Source: JBKBII01 sp046299415
GTDB lineage: Bacteria; Pseudomonadota; Gammaproteobacteria; Ectothiorhodospirales; Ectothiorhodospiraceae
DNA length: 64,000 nt
Assembly (NCBI GenBank): GCA_046299415.1
Contig: JBKBII010000008.1
Location: 62,001-126,000 of the forward strand
Reading direction: 5' to 3'
Positions 26,718-36,674 of this stretch are shown one piece after another; position 1 is the first letter of the stretch; each line of letters opens with the position of its first letter. The notes beneath the pieces were generated by a model. The model ran no database searches, had not been told where the DNA came from, and saw only the letters and a list, made by a program, of their open reading frames with translations. Both the position numbers and the translations under genes were made by a program.

Positions 26718-29700
26718 TCAGGCCTGGTGCAGGTCTCGCAGCCGAAATACCTCGGCGACCTCACGATGAGCGAGCGCCTGAGCCATCGCCCGAGCACCCG
26801 CAATCGTTGTTGCATAGGTCACCTTATGCATCAAGGCCTCGCGTCGAATCGTGAACGAATCCGCCGTCGAGCGCTTGCCTTCAACAGTATTGACAATCAG
26901 ATCGATCTCATCGTTCTTGATCATATCGACGATATGCGGCCGCCCTTCTGCCACCTTGTTGACAACTGTCACCGGAACGCCCTCCTCCGCGATTTTCGCG
27001 GCGGTTCCTCGCGTCGCCAGCAACTCGAAACCCGCGCTGTGCAGCGTTTTTGCGACCTCGACCACATGGGGTTTGTCCACACTTCGAACTGACAAAAATA
27101 CTCGTCCGCTCGTCGGTAAATTAACGCCCGCGCCGAGTTGCGCCTTGGCAAACGCCTCAGCGAATGAGCGGCCCACACCCATGACCTCCCCGGTCGATTT
27201 CATTTCGGGGCCAAGGATCGGATCGACGCCCGGGAACTTGGCGAACGGGAACACCGCTTCCTTCACCGCGAAATAACGTGGCCGCACCACCTCGCGCACA
27301 CCAATATCAGCGAGTGTACGACCGACCATACAACGGGCGCCAATCTTCGCCAGCGGCTGACCGATCACCTTCGACACGAACGGCACCGTGCGCGAGGCTC
27401 GTGGATTCACCTCGAGGACGTAAATATCCTCGCCCTTGATCGCAAACTGCGTGTTCATCAGACCGCGCACACCCAGCGCACGAGCCATGCGCCGCACCTG
27501 CTCCGCCATTTCGTTTTGCAACTCATCCGACAGAGAGAACGGCGGCAACGAACAGGCCGAGTCGCCCGAATGCACGCCAGCCTGCTCGATGTGTTCCATG
27601 ATGCCGCCGATGAAAACCGTCTCGCCATCACAGGCGCAATCGACGTCGACCTCAATCGCATCATCGAGAAACCGGTCGAGCAACACAGGCGCGTCATTCG
27701 AGACTGACACCGCGTCGCGCATGTAGCGTTTGAGATCGTCCTCGTCGCGAACGATTTCCATCGCCCGCCCGCCGAGGACATACGACGGTCGAACCACCAA
27801 CGGATAACCGATCTCGGCCGCCAGCCGCTCGGCCTCCTCTTCGCTGCGCGCCGTCCGGTTGGGCGGCTGCTTCAAGCCCAACTTGTTCAACAGACTCTGA
27901 AATCGCTCGCGATCCTCAGCGAGGTCGATCGAGTCCGGGCTGGTCCCAATGATCGACACGCCCGCAGCCTCGAGGTCACGCGCCAATTTCAGCGGTGTCT
28001 GACCACCGTACTGGACGATCACACCCTTAGGCTGCTCGACGTCGACGACTGCCAGCACATCCTCCAGGGTCAAGGGCTCGAAATACAGTCGGTCCGACGT
28101 GTCGTAGTCGGTCGAGACGGTTTCCGGATTGCAGTTGACCATGATGGTCTCAAAACCATCCTCGCGCATCGCAAGCGCCGCATGCACGCAGCAGTAATCG
28201 AACTCGATGCCCTGACCGATTCGATTCGGACCACCGCCGAGCACCATGATCTTGTCGCGCGTCGTCGGTGCCGCCTCACATTCTTCTTCATAGGTCGAGT
28301 ACAGATAGGCCGTCGATGTCGCAAACTCGGCAGCGCAGGTATCGACGCGCTTATAGACAGGCTTGACGCCGAGGGCGAGGCGTCTGGCACGCACGGCTTT
28401 TTCGGTCTCGCCCAAAAGCCGCGCGAGTCTACGGTCCGAGAAGCCGCGCTGTTTCCATGCAAACAGCTCTTCCACCTCGACTTCACTCAGGATGCGCTCG
28501 GAAATCCCGCGCTCGATTTGCACCAGCTCGTGAATCTGTGCCAAAAACCAGCGATCGATCGCTGTCAAACGATAAACGTCCTCGATCGACATGCCCAACC
28601 GGAATGCATCGGCCACGTAGAACACGCACTCCGGCCCCGGATTGGCAAGACGGGCCCGCAATGCCTCGGCTTCGGGAGGATCGAGACGCGGATCCAAGCC
28701 ATCGACACCGATTTCGAGTCCGCGCAAGGCTTTTTGCAGTGACTCCTGGAACGTGCGACCGATCGCCATGACCTCGCCGACTGATTTCATCTGCGTCGTC
28801 AGTCGTGCTTCCGCCTGCGGAAATTTCTCAAACGTAAAGCGTGGGATTTTGGTGACCACGTAATCGATCGTGGGCTCAAACGAAGCCGGGGTCTTGCCAC
28901 CGGTAATTTCATTTTCGAGCTCATCGAGCGTATAGCCCACGGCGAGCTTGGCCGCAATCTTCGCGATCGGAAAACCCGTTGCTTTCGACGCCAGTGCCGA
29001 AGAACGAGATACGCGTGGATTCATCTCGATCACGATCATGCGACCGTTTTCGGGATTGATCGCGAACTGAACGTTGGACCCCCCGGTCTCGACACCGATC
29101 TTACGCAACACCGCCAACGAGGCGTTGCGCATGATCTGATATTCCTTGTCAGTCAAGGTTTGCGCCGGCGCGACCGTAATCGAGTCGCCGGTGTGCACAC
29201 CCATGGGGTCAAAGTTCTCGATCGAGCAAATAATGATGCAATTATCGGCGCGATCACGCACGACCTCCATCTCGAACTCTTTCCAGCCTAGAACCGACTC
29301 TTCGAGCAGCACTTGGTTGACCGGAGACAGGTCGAGGCCGTTCTTCGTGATTTCTTCGAACTCCTCGCGGTTGTAGGCAATCCCACCGCCCGAGCCGCCA
29401 AGGGTGAACGACGGCCGAATTATGATGGGGAAGCCAATATTCGGCTGCAGCTTTTGCGCTTCTTCCCAGCTGTGCACGACGAACGCTGTGGGCGTATCCA
29501 GGCCGATCTCCGCCATCGCCTTCTTGAAGCGATCACGGTCCTCGGCCATATCGATCGCGTCCTCGTTGGCTCCGATCAGCTCGATGTCATGCGTCTTCAG
29601 CACGCCATTGCGCGACAGATCGAGTGCACAATTCAGAGCGGTTTGACCGCCCATCGTCGGCAACAACGCCATTTTTTCGTGGGGATGCCTAGCGCGCTCC

Positions 29701-29939
29701 TTCTCGATGATTTTCTCGACCACTCGCCAATCCACAGGCTCAATGTAGACCGCATCCGCCGTCTCGGGGTCGGTCATGATCGTCGCGGGGTTGGAGTTCA
29801 CCAACACCACACGGTAACCCTCCTCTCGCAGCGCTTTACACGCCTGAGCCCCGGAGTAGTCAAATTCGCAGGCCTGACCGATCACGATCGGTCCCGCGCC
29901 AATGATGAGAACGCTGTGGATGTCGGTGCGCTTGGGCAT
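26718..29939 (-). CDS. carB: Carbamoyl-phosphate synthase large subunit
   Basis: Makes carbamoyl phosphate for pyrimidine and arginine synthesis from bicarbonate, ATP and ammonia supplied by CarA. 1073 residues, the standard length. Two homologous ATP-grasp halves are seen: the first begins MPKRTDIHSVLIIGAGPIVI and carries RPSFTLGGSGGGIAYN, and the second begins near residue 555 (ILGTSPDSIDLAEDR-type as IIGTSPDSIDLAEDR) with RPSYVLGGRAMEIV. The C-terminal MGS-like allosteric domain (residues about 935-1073) contains LLATRGTAAKIAEEGV. GAGGA precedes the ATG. Confidence 0.98.
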   Translation of the reverse strand: MPKRTDIHSVLIIGAGPIVIGQACEFDYSGAQACKALREEGYRVVLVNSNPATIMTDPETADAVYIEPVDWRVVEKIIEKERARHPHEKMALLPTMGGQTALNCALDLSRNGVLKTHDIELIGANEDAIDMAEDRDRFKKAMAEIGLDTPTAFVVHSWEEAQKLQPNIGFPIIIRPSFTLGGSGGGIAYNREEFEEITKNGLDLSPVNQVLLEESVLGWKEFEMEVVRDRADNCIIICSIENFDPMGVHTGDSITVAPAQTLTDKEYQIMRNASLAVLRKIGVETGGSNVQFAINPENGRMIVIEMNPRVSRSSALASKATGFPIAKIAAKLAVGYTLDELENEITGGKTPASFEPTIDYVVTKIPRFTFEKFPQAEARLTTQMKSVGEVMAIGRTFQESLQKALRGLEIGVDGLDPRLDPPEAEALRARLANPGPECVFYVADAFRLGMSIEDVYRLTAIDRWFLAQIHELVQIERGISERILSEVEVEELFAWKQRGFSDRRLARLLGETEKAVRARRLALGVKPVYKRVDTCAAEFATSTAYLYSTYEEECEAAPTTRDKIMVLGGGPNRIGQGIEFDYCCVHAALAMREDGFETIMVNCNPETVSTDYDTSDRLYFEPLTLEDVLAVVDVEQPKGVIVQYGGQTPLKLARDLEAAGVSIIGTSPDSIDLAEDRERFQSLLNKLGLKQPPNRTARSEEEAERLAAEIGYPLVVRPSYVLGGRAMEIVRDEDDLKRYMRDAVSVSNDAPVLLDRFLDDAIEVDVDCACDGETVFIGGIMEHIEQAGVHSGDSACSLPPFSLSDELQNEMAEQVRRMARALGVRGLMNTQFAIKGEDIYVLEVNPRASRTVPFVSKVIGQPLAKIGARCMVGRTLADIGVREVVRPRYFAVKEAVFPFAKFPGVDPILGPEMKSTGEVMGVGRSFAEAFAKAQLGAGVNLPTSGRVFLSVRSVDKPHVVEVAKTLHSAGFELLATRGTAAKIAEEGVPVTVVNKVAEGRPHIVDMIKNDEIDLIVNTVEGKRSTADSFTIRREALMHKVTYATTIAGARAMAQALAHREVAEVFRLRDLHQA

Positions 29940-30366
29940 GGCAATCCTCGGTCGGGGGCAAATTCAGCCCCAACGAATATTCAATGAGTGACGTTGCTGC
30001 AACGCCGCGAGCGTCAAGCCAGATCGACTGGCACTTCGCGCTTCGGCTTTTCGGACCTTGAAACCAGAACGATTCGGCGACGATCTTCTCGACCCCTGGA
30101 ACGCATGGCTGTCGAGCAATGGACGAAACCCGCCGTCCAATCCGCGCAAGAGCAAGCCAAACGAACCATTCAAAGCGTCAAAATCAATGCGTCACCGACC
30201 CAGGCGGAGACCCGACCGGGTCGAAGACTGCATTCCAAGCCGTCTTGACACATCGTCATTGATCCGTCCCAACGAATGGATCTCACGTCGCTCCTCGCGA
30301 TCCGCGTTTGGACCGGTCTCCCCCGTCTACATCTGGCACGACGATCCAAACCCACCCCCATCAAGC
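29940..30366. other. Non-coding spacer between carA and carB
   Basis: 427 bp between two genes that are usually adjacent or overlapping. Open frames on both strands are low-complexity and lack an SD. I found no terminator hairpin, so read-through from carA is possible. What the spacer does is unknown. Confidence 0.55.
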
Positions 30367-31542
30367 CTAATTTCGGGCGGACTCCATCGCTGCAACAAAG
30401 TCGTCGAACAGACCTTGTGCGTCGTGCGGCCCCGGGCTGGCTTCGGGGTGCCCCTGAACCGAAAACGCCGGACAGTCGCGCCGTTTCAGGCCCTGTAGCG
30501 TGCCATCGAAGAGCGACACGTGTGTCGCCTCAAGGCAATCCGGCAAGGCATCTGCCGCAACGGCGAACCCATGGTTCTGGCTGGTGATCGATACACGCCC
30601 GGTCGCCGCCTCACGCACCGGGTGATTGGCGCCATGATGGCCCGTGGGCATTTTCTCGGTGCGCCCCCCGGAGGCAATGCCCAGTAGCTGATGTCCAAGA
30701 CAAATCCCGAACACCGGTAACCCTTGTTTGCATGCGCTCTGCAGCGCTTCGATGGCGTAGTCACAGGGCTCTGGATCGCCCGGACCGTTCGAGAAAAACA
30801 GACCGTCCGGCTCCAGAGCCAAGACGTCGGCAAACGGTGTTTTCGCTGGAACTCGCGTGACCCGACAGTTTCTCTCGGCCAGCAAACGCAAAATATTGCG
30901 CTTGATGCCAAAGTCGTACGCCACGACATGGAAGCACGCCGAGCCCGGATCGACGCGAAAAGGCTCTTCACCGAGACGCCAGACACCTTCGAGCCACTCC
31001 ACGGGCTCATCAACCGAGACTGCGCTCGCGAGATCCTTGCCCGACATTCCGCCGAAACTACGCGCTGCATCCAACGCTCTGGAAATCGCGTCATCCGCCG
31101 ATTCCCCGTCGCGAAAGGTGACAATCGCCCCGTCCTGAGCACCTCGATCGCGCAAGTGTCGCGTCAAGCGGCGCGTATCGATTCCGGCGATGGCGACGAT
31201 TCCGTGACGCTGAAGGTAGTCGGGCAAGCGTTCCCGCGACCGCCAACTCGACACCAAAGGTGGCACGTCTCGAACGATCAAACCGCCCGCGTGCACACGG
31301 TCCGACTCCTCGTCCTCCGGATTGCAGCCGACGTTACCGATGTGCGGATACGTCAGCGCCACCAGCTGACCGGCGTACGACGGATCGGTCAGGATCTCTT
31401 GATAGCCTGTCATCGACGTATTGAAAACGACTTCGCCGACGGTCGTCCCATCGGCACCAGCCGCACGCCCCTTGAATACGCTGCCGTCGGCCAGAACAAG
31501 AAGCGCCTGCAGCGGCTGACGCGGAACAACACCCGGGTTCAT
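30367..31542 (-). CDS. carA: Carbamoyl-phosphate synthase small subunit
   Basis: Glutaminase subunit that feeds ammonia to CarB. 391 residues. The N-terminal CPSase_sm domain has GEVVFNTSMTGYQEILTDPS and VALTYPHIGNVG. The C-terminal class I glutamine amidotransferase domain has the nucleophile Cys in VFGICLGHQLLGIA, SNGPGDPEPCDYA, and the His/Glu pair in VQGHPEASPGPHD. AAGGAG lies before ATG 31542; the longer open frame to 31722 adds a non-homologous leader. Confidence 0.98.
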   Translation of the reverse strand: MNPGVVPRQPLQALLVLADGSVFKGRAAGADGTTVGEVVFNTSMTGYQEILTDPSYAGQLVALTYPHIGNVGCNPEDEESDRVHAGGLIVRDVPPLVSSWRSRERLPDYLQRHGIVAIAGIDTRRLTRHLRDRGAQDGAIVTFRDGESADDAISRALDAARSFGGMSGKDLASAVSVDEPVEWLEGVWRLGEEPFRVDPGSACFHVVAYDFGIKRNILRLLAERNCRVTRVPAKTPFADVLALEPDGLFFSNGPGDPEPCDYAIEALQSACKQGLPVFGICLGHQLLGIASGGRTEKMPTGHHGANHPVREAATGRVSITSQNHGFAVAADALPDCLEATHVSLFDGTLQGLKRRDCPAFSVQGHPEASPGPHDAQGLFDDFVAAMESARN

Positions 31543-31687
31543 GCAAGCTCCTTTGGGGATTTTTGGGCCCGATGACCTCAGGCCCTTGAGCGGTCGCGAT
31601 CGGTGAAGAACACCACTGGCGTCTGATTGACGCCGACGAGCCGCGATGTTCAGTATGCGAAACCTCCGACCGAAACACTCGACCGCG

Positions 31688-31906
31688 CTACGGCTTCGCG
31701 GACTGAATTCGGATTTTTTCAACGCCCGCGAGCGCGGCCACTGCCGCTCGGATCCGCGACGTCAAGTCTGACTCACCGAGATCATCGCACAGCCCATAAG
31801 CGGCGCGAAGCGAAGGCTTGATGAACCATATGCTGACCGCTCGCCAACCGCCACGACCCGCGGACCTTTCGAGCTGCAGGCCACAGATCAAACCTTGAAT
31901 CGACAT
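31688..31906 (-). CDS. Possible small unrecognised protein
   Basis: An open frame of 72 codons (starting MSIQGLICGLQ; an in-frame ATG at 31969 would add 21) lies between carA and the diguanylate cyclase gene. It has coding-like GC in third positions at its 3' end and reads as alternating strand/helix: RAVSIWFIKP, then DLTSRIRAAVAALAGVEKIRIQ. AACAGG overlaps the ATG poorly, so initiation is unconvincing. I do not recognise a family. It could be a chance frame. Confidence 0.3.
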   Translation of the reverse strand: MSIQGLICGLQLERSAGRGGWRAVSIWFIKPSLRAAYGLCDDLGESDLTSRIRAAVAALAGVEKIRIQSAKP

Positions 31907-32119
31907 CCTGTTCGGCACGGTCCTGATGGCGGACACCCAAGCCCACCGTGCATGCAGAACATCGTGCACGCGCAGCGACCGGCGCTCACCGGGACCCTAA
32001 GTGTAACGAGACGCGCGCACGCGATCAAAGACACTCATTGGGGCCGATCGAGTGTATCCATTAAAAGCTGCGGTAAGTCTCGGACCGCGCCCCGACTGCG
32101 AATCATTGACGGCGACCCA
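31907..32119. other. Remainder of the carA / cyclase spacer
   Basis: With the doubtful small frame to its left, this completes a 577-bp stretch (31543-32119) between carA and the cyclase gene. It should include the carA promoter. I searched by eye for paired ArgR boxes like those of E. coli carAB and saw none that were convincing. Confidence 0.4.
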
Positions 32120-33859
32120 TCAAGGCGCCATGTAAACGCGGCCTTTTTCTTGCTGTTTACCCGCGATCAGCGCCTCGTCAGCCCGCACCATCACGGCCTG
32201 CCATGTCGTTTTCGGTGATGCGGCCGCAGTCGGCTCAGCAGAATCGTGGCCAAGGCGTTCGGGCCAGATCGCAACACCAGCCGTCGCGCCCAGACGCAAA
32301 GGCTCCGTCATCTCTGGCACCGTGAATGGCGACTCGATCACTCGTAACAGTCGGTCTACCAGCTTGAATGCCGATAGATCCGGCGTGAAGGACGAAATAC
32401 GCAAAACGACGAAAAACTCGTCGCCGCCAAGTCGGAAAGCGAAATCATGATGACGAATCTCGCGCAGCAATCGCGTCGCGACCTCGCGCAGCGCCGCGTC
32501 GCCCACCGCGTGCCCGTAACGATCATTGATCGGCTTGAAACCATCAAGATCGATATGGACCAGCGCGAGCGACTCGCCTGCGGCTAGGCTTTCGGCCGCA
32601 GCGCGCTCGACGATGTCATCGAGCGCATGCCGGTTGAGAAGCTGGGTCAGCGCATCGCGAGTCGATCGTGTCCGTTCCACCGCCAGACGCGAACTCACCA
32701 CTCCAAGTGAATGAATTAACGACTGCAGCGCGGTCGACAGTTCGACGGCCTCGCGATAGCCACCGACGATAGGAATATCCGACGACGGGTGATCTTTCAG
32801 GCTCCGCGTCACATCCACCAATCGCCTGAGTGGCGCCACGATGCGAGCGGCAAGCCCCCTTGCGATCAAGAACGCAAGACCCATCACGAGCAATGACACC
32901 AAAGTCAACCACAGCATCGTCTCGCGAACGTTTGCGAGCGCCAAAGCGGCATCCTCGATCACGACCGACGTCCAAGCGAAATCGGCATGGCCACCGCCAA
33001 CCGCTACGGCGCTCACCCCCACAAACACGTCTCGCCCATCAACCCAGGTCACGCGAGTCCAGCCACCGCCCTGCGCGGCGAGCGCCACGATCCGATCATT
33101 GATCGCTTGCGGAAGTCGTCGCGCTGACGCATCGGCATCGAGGTGACCGGTTCCAGAGACCAGCTCCCCGTCTCGATCGAGTAACCAGGCCTCGCCACCG
33201 GCGTCGAGACGCCGCGTTGAAAAAACCTGGCGATGCGATGCAAGGAACCAATCCCAATCGAGATGTGCGACGACCACCCCCGCGAGCGCGCCGCCTTGCG
33301 CCTTGATCGGCGCACCAACGTCGAGCACCTCCCAGGCCGGGCGGTCAGGACGCAGCGACGACTGCAAGCGCGAGGCTCGATGCCGGTCGCCGACGAAGGC
33401 GCGCAGCATCCCGCCGATAAACACCGGTCGGTCCGCGATCGACATCCCCTCGAGAAGCCCGCCAGAAGCGACTTGCACCTCTCCCGTTGCGTTGGTCACC
33501 CCCAGCCACACCAGACCATCGAAAAACGCAAGCATCGAATCCAGCGCCTCGCGTTGTACGGGCGCCGCCACGCGGTCTGTCGCTCCGCGCAGATCGGCCA
33601 TCGCCCAGGACGCCAGCAACTCGATCTGTCGCAACCGCTCATCGAATGAATCGTTCAATGCATGCGCAACGGATGTTGCCTGATTAACCAATCGAAGCCC
33701 AGCCTGGTCGGCTAGAGACGTCGACTCTCGCTGCAACGCCAACACGCCAAAAACCAAGGTCGATATCGTCGTGACGACGATCGCACCGAGCGCGATGATG
33801 GAATGCAAATGCAGGCGACCCGAGGACTCGCTCACTACGCTCTGGTCAAACGGAGTCAT
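32120..33859 (-). CDS. Membrane diguanylate cyclase with double-Cache-like sensor, HAMP and GGDEF domains
   Basis: Probably makes cyclic-di-GMP in response to a periplasmic signal. 579 residues from ATG 33859 (a GTG at 33871 is possible). TM1 lies near residues 14-38. A periplasmic Cache-type sensor follows, with the motif-like DVGAPIKAQGGALAGVVVAHLDW. TM2 near 321-346 leads into a HAMP-like APLRRLVDVTR segment and a C-terminal GGDEF domain with an intact active site (GGDEF at about 478-482). An RHHD sequence five residues before it fits the RxxD product-inhibition site, so feedback control is likely. It sits between carA and dapB, which are neighbours in many relatives. Confidence 0.93.
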   Translation of the reverse strand: MTPFDQSVVSESSGRLHLHSIIALGAIVVTTISTLVFGVLALQRESTSLADQAGLRLVNQATSVAHALNDSFDERLRQIELLASWAMADLRGATDRVAAPVQREALDSMLAFFDGLVWLGVTNATGEVQVASGGLLEGMSIADRPVFIGGMLRAFVGDRHRASRLQSSLRPDRPAWEVLDVGAPIKAQGGALAGVVVAHLDWDWFLASHRQVFSTRRLDAGGEAWLLDRDGELVSGTGHLDADASARRLPQAINDRIVALAAQGGGWTRVTWVDGRDVFVGVSAVAVGGGHADFAWTSVVIEDAALALANVRETMLWLTLVSLLVMGLAFLIARGLAARIVAPLRRLVDVTRSLKDHPSSDIPIVGGYREAVELSTALQSLIHSLGVVSSRLAVERTRSTRDALTQLLNRHALDDIVERAAAESLAAGESLALVHIDLDGFKPINDRYGHAVGDAALREVATRLLREIRHHDFAFRLGGDEFFVVLRISSFTPDLSAFKLVDRLLRVIESPFTVPEMTEPLRLGATAGVAIWPERLGHDSAEPTAAASPKTTWQAVMVRADEALIAGKQQEKGRVYMAP

Positions 33860-34022
33860 AAGCCGGGCCACCCGTACGCAACTGCGAAGAGGGTCGCGGT
33901 GTTCGGCGCCGTCGATCCGCCCCTCTCATCCCTTCGGCCGAAGCGCGTTCGTCCGTCTCGAGCAATCGCTTTATATCCACTTTGATCTACCCAAGCGCGT
34001 CAAAGTCAAGTGGCTGCTCTGA

Positions 34023-34898
34023 TTAGCCTGAGGTCGCCCGCAGATTGAGGACGTCAAGCATATCGAAAAGACCCGGTTCGGATTTCGACGCGATCCAACG
34101 CGCCGCACGCAAGGCGCCAAGGGCAAAAACCGATCGCGCGCTCGCCCGGTGCGTCAACTCGATACGCTCACCATCAGTCGCAAACATGACCGTATGTTCG
34201 CCCACGATATCGCCGGCGCGAATCGTCGCAAAACCGATCGTCGCACGATCACGGGCCCCGGTCTGCCCTTCCCGCCCGAACACCGCGCAATCCTCAATCT
34301 GCCGTCCGGTGGCCTGTGCCACGATGCGGCCGAGCTTGAGCGCGGTGCCCGACGGCGCGTCAACCTTGTGGCGATGATGCGCCTCGATCACCTCGACATC
34401 CACGCTGTCGCCGAGTGCCTCAGCCGCGACACGCGCGAGATGAAACAACAAATTGGTCCCCACGCCCATATTCGGCGCGTGAACCACAGGGGTCTTCGTC
34501 GCAAATGCCGCCAGCGCCTGTTCCTGCTCTGCCGACAAACCGGTCGTACCTAGCACGAGACGCGCCCGACGCGCTGCGCACACCTCCAGATGCGACGACA
34601 GCGCGATGGGATGCGTGAAATCGATCAGGACATCGAACGATCCCGCCTCACGCAAATCGGCGACGACCCGTCTAGATTCGTCATCGACGATGGCCTCGCG
34701 AGGTATCGCCACCGGCGTCGGGCACGGTTGACCCACCCAAGGATGTCCGGCGCGCTCGGACACCGCCGCCAAAACGAGCCGTGGCGACGATCCATGATCA
34801 GCAGCGCCTGATGCCCCATCGACCAACGTCGCGATCAAAGACTGCCCCATCCGGCCCGAGCAACCAGCGATCGCAACACGCACGATGGAATCGGCCAT
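34023..34898 (-). CDS. dapB: 4-hydroxy-tetrahydrodipicolinate reductase
   Basis: NAD(P)H-dependent step of lysine and diaminopimelate synthesis. 291 residues. The Rossmann motif VAIAGCSGRMGQSL is at residues 7-20; LIDFTHPIAL and LGTTGLSAEQ follow, then NMGVGTNLLFHL, the catalytic signature EAHHRHKVDAPSGTAL (His-His and Lys) and the C-terminal RAARWIASKSEPGLFDMLDVL. AAGGAGGGA precedes the ATG. It lies 163 bp upstream of the diguanylate cyclase gene in the same direction. Confidence 0.98.
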   Translation of the reverse strand: MADSIVRVAIAGCSGRMGQSLIATLVDGASGAADHGSSPRLVLAAVSERAGHPWVGQPCPTPVAIPREAIVDDESRRVVADLREAGSFDVLIDFTHPIALSSHLEVCAARRARLVLGTTGLSAEQEQALAAFATKTPVVHAPNMGVGTNLLFHLARVAAEALGDSVDVEVIEAHHRHKVDAPSGTALKLGRIVAQATGRQIEDCAVFGREGQTGARDRATIGFATIRAGDIVGEHTVMFATDGERIELTHRASARSVFALGALRAARWIASKSEPGLFDMLDVLNLRATSG

Positions 34899-35289
34899 CG
34901 TTCATCCCTCCTTCGCTTTAAACCCCGCGAGACTTCGCAATGCTCGTCCGCAATACCGCGCGAGCCCCACCCGACCACGATGCCCATCCGTGGCCCAACG
35001 CCGAGGCTCGCCACGATCCCCGCGAGCACGCTCCTCAAACCGCAAGTCAACCGTTTTAGCGCACCATGGCCGCGCGCACGCGGTTCTATCGCCTCGGTCC
35101 CATGGCGTTGACTCGAACCGCATAAGCCAGCGTCGACCCAGCGCAAATGCCGCCGCGACCGGCGTGACTATCGCTGGCTTGAAAAATCGAATACTAGCGC
35201 GCCCAGCACCGAATCCGAGCTCGCAACACTCACGACATTTAGCCAGAACGCACCGTACCAAGTTTTCAAGCGCGAATCGCGCCGCGATC
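34899..35289. other. Spacer between the MFS gene and dapB
   Basis: 391 bp. A 134-codon minus-strand frame (34902-35306) almost fills it and touches both neighbours, but its translation is Arg/Cys-rich with no recognisable fold and no SD. I do not annotate it as a gene. The dapB promoter probably lies here. Confidence 0.5.
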
Positions 35290-36453
35290 TCAAAGCCGCG
35301 CCTCAACCCCCTGCCAGCGCCCTCCGCGCACCGCCCACCACGCTACAACAGCGCCCATGCCCGCAAAGACTGCCGCCAACCAATACACCGACGCCGGCCC
35401 AACACCGTCCCAGAACCAACCCGCCATCCAGGCCCCGAGACCGCCGCCGAGGCCAAACGTCAGAGACGAATACAACGCTTGACCGCGACCCAGACGGCGA
35501 CCTGCAAAAAATCCCTGAATCAACGCAATGGCGGCCGCGTGGTAAAGCCCATAGGAAGCCGCGTGCAACGACTGGATCAAAATCAAGACCGGCAACGACT
35601 CGGGCATCCATGCCAACCCCACCCATCGCAGCGTCGTCAGCACCAACGCCACGAGCAAAAGCTGGCCGGCACCGAACCGCGGAATCCAGCGCGGCATCAA
35701 TAAAAACAACACAACCTCGGCGATGACGCCGAGCGCCCACAACTGGCCGGCAAGCGCGCGCGAATAACCCTGTTGCTCAAGGTAAAGGGTCAAAAACGCG
35801 TAGTACGGGCCATGACTGGCTTGCATCAAAAAGCACGCGACAAACAGCGCGATCACCGCCGGCTGCCGCAGCACTGGCGCCACCGACGGGATCGGGCCGC
35901 TCGGTGGATGCGGCGGCTCGCGCACAACCCCTGTTGCCAACGCCACCGCGACGAGCGTCGCCATGATCACGCCTGGCAACCAGGTGATCGGAACATGGTC
36001 GAGTGCTGCACCCAGCCCAACGACCGCAACGATAAAACCCACCGACCCCCACAGACGGATCAGCGCGTAACGGTGGCGGTCGGCGCCCAGATGCTCGAGC
36101 GTCGTCGCCTCCACCTGCGGCAGGATCGCATTCCAGAAAAAACTGAACACGACGAGCCATACGAACAGCGCTGCATAGCCCGAGGCCCAAGCCGCACCTG
36201 CGAAGCCTGACAGCGCGCCCACCGCGCCCAGACGCACCCACAACATGCGGCGCCCGCTATGGTCAGCCGCCCACCCCCAGACGTTGGGCGCAATGATCTT
36301 GGTCGCCAGCACGACGGCCATCAACTCACCAATCTGCCGACCGGAAAACCCCTGGTCGGCGAGGTAGAGCCCCCAGAACGGCATGAACGCACCGATCGAC
36401 CCAAAGTACAAGAAGTACAGAGTCGACAGGCGACGACCAGTAGAAAAATGCAT
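35290..36453 (-). CDS. MFS transporter, HcaT/LacY-like family
   Basis: Twelve-helix major facilitator permease, 387 residues, substrate unknown. The N-terminal half begins LSTLYFLYFGSIGAFMPFWG and has YLADQGFSGRQIGELMA and a cytoplasmic loop-2 motif WGWAADHSGRRMLW (GxxxDxxGRR type). Central RPPHPPSGP-like polar loops separate the halves; the second half has QASHGPYYAFLTLYLEQQGY. These features fit the phenylpropionate-permease-like group (MFS_1_like). The start ATG 36453 is chosen over 36558 because the leader upstream is unlike the family. It follows aroC on the same strand. Confidence 0.9.
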   Translation of the reverse strand: MHFSTGRRLSTLYFLYFGSIGAFMPFWGLYLADQGFSGRQIGELMAVVLATKIIAPNVWGWAADHSGRRMLWVRLGAVGALSGFAGAAWASGYAALFVWLVVFSFFWNAILPQVEATTLEHLGADRHRYALIRLWGSVGFIVAVVGLGAALDHVPITWLPGVIMATLVAVALATGVVREPPHPPSGPIPSVAPVLRQPAVIALFVACFLMQASHGPYYAFLTLYLEQQGYSRALAGQLWALGVIAEVVLFLLMPRWIPRFGAGQLLLVALVLTTLRWVGLAWMPESLPVLILIQSLHAASYGLYHAAAIALIQGFFAGRRLGRGQALYSSLTFGLGGGLGAWMAGWFWDGVGPASVYWLAAVFAGMGAVVAWWAVRGGRWQGVEARL

Positions 36454-36674
36454 GATCAGCGAAATATCAGGCCAGCGCGGCAAATCGAACGCTGCCACCT
36501 GAAACAACGGCGAGAGCGCCTGCGTGGGCGCGCACACGATTCCCGACGCGATGACCAATACCGAGGCGAACCGAACACCGCAAAACGAGAGCAGTACTCA
36601 ACGCCCAGCGTTTCGTTCGCGCTTGATCCGCGAGGCCGACGAATGCCCCCGACCTCGTCACACCCCGAACCTCG

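Noticed and set aside
31543..31700. ArgR boxes upstream of carA
   Set aside because: No pair of 18-base imperfect palindromes with the usual three-base spacing could be seen.
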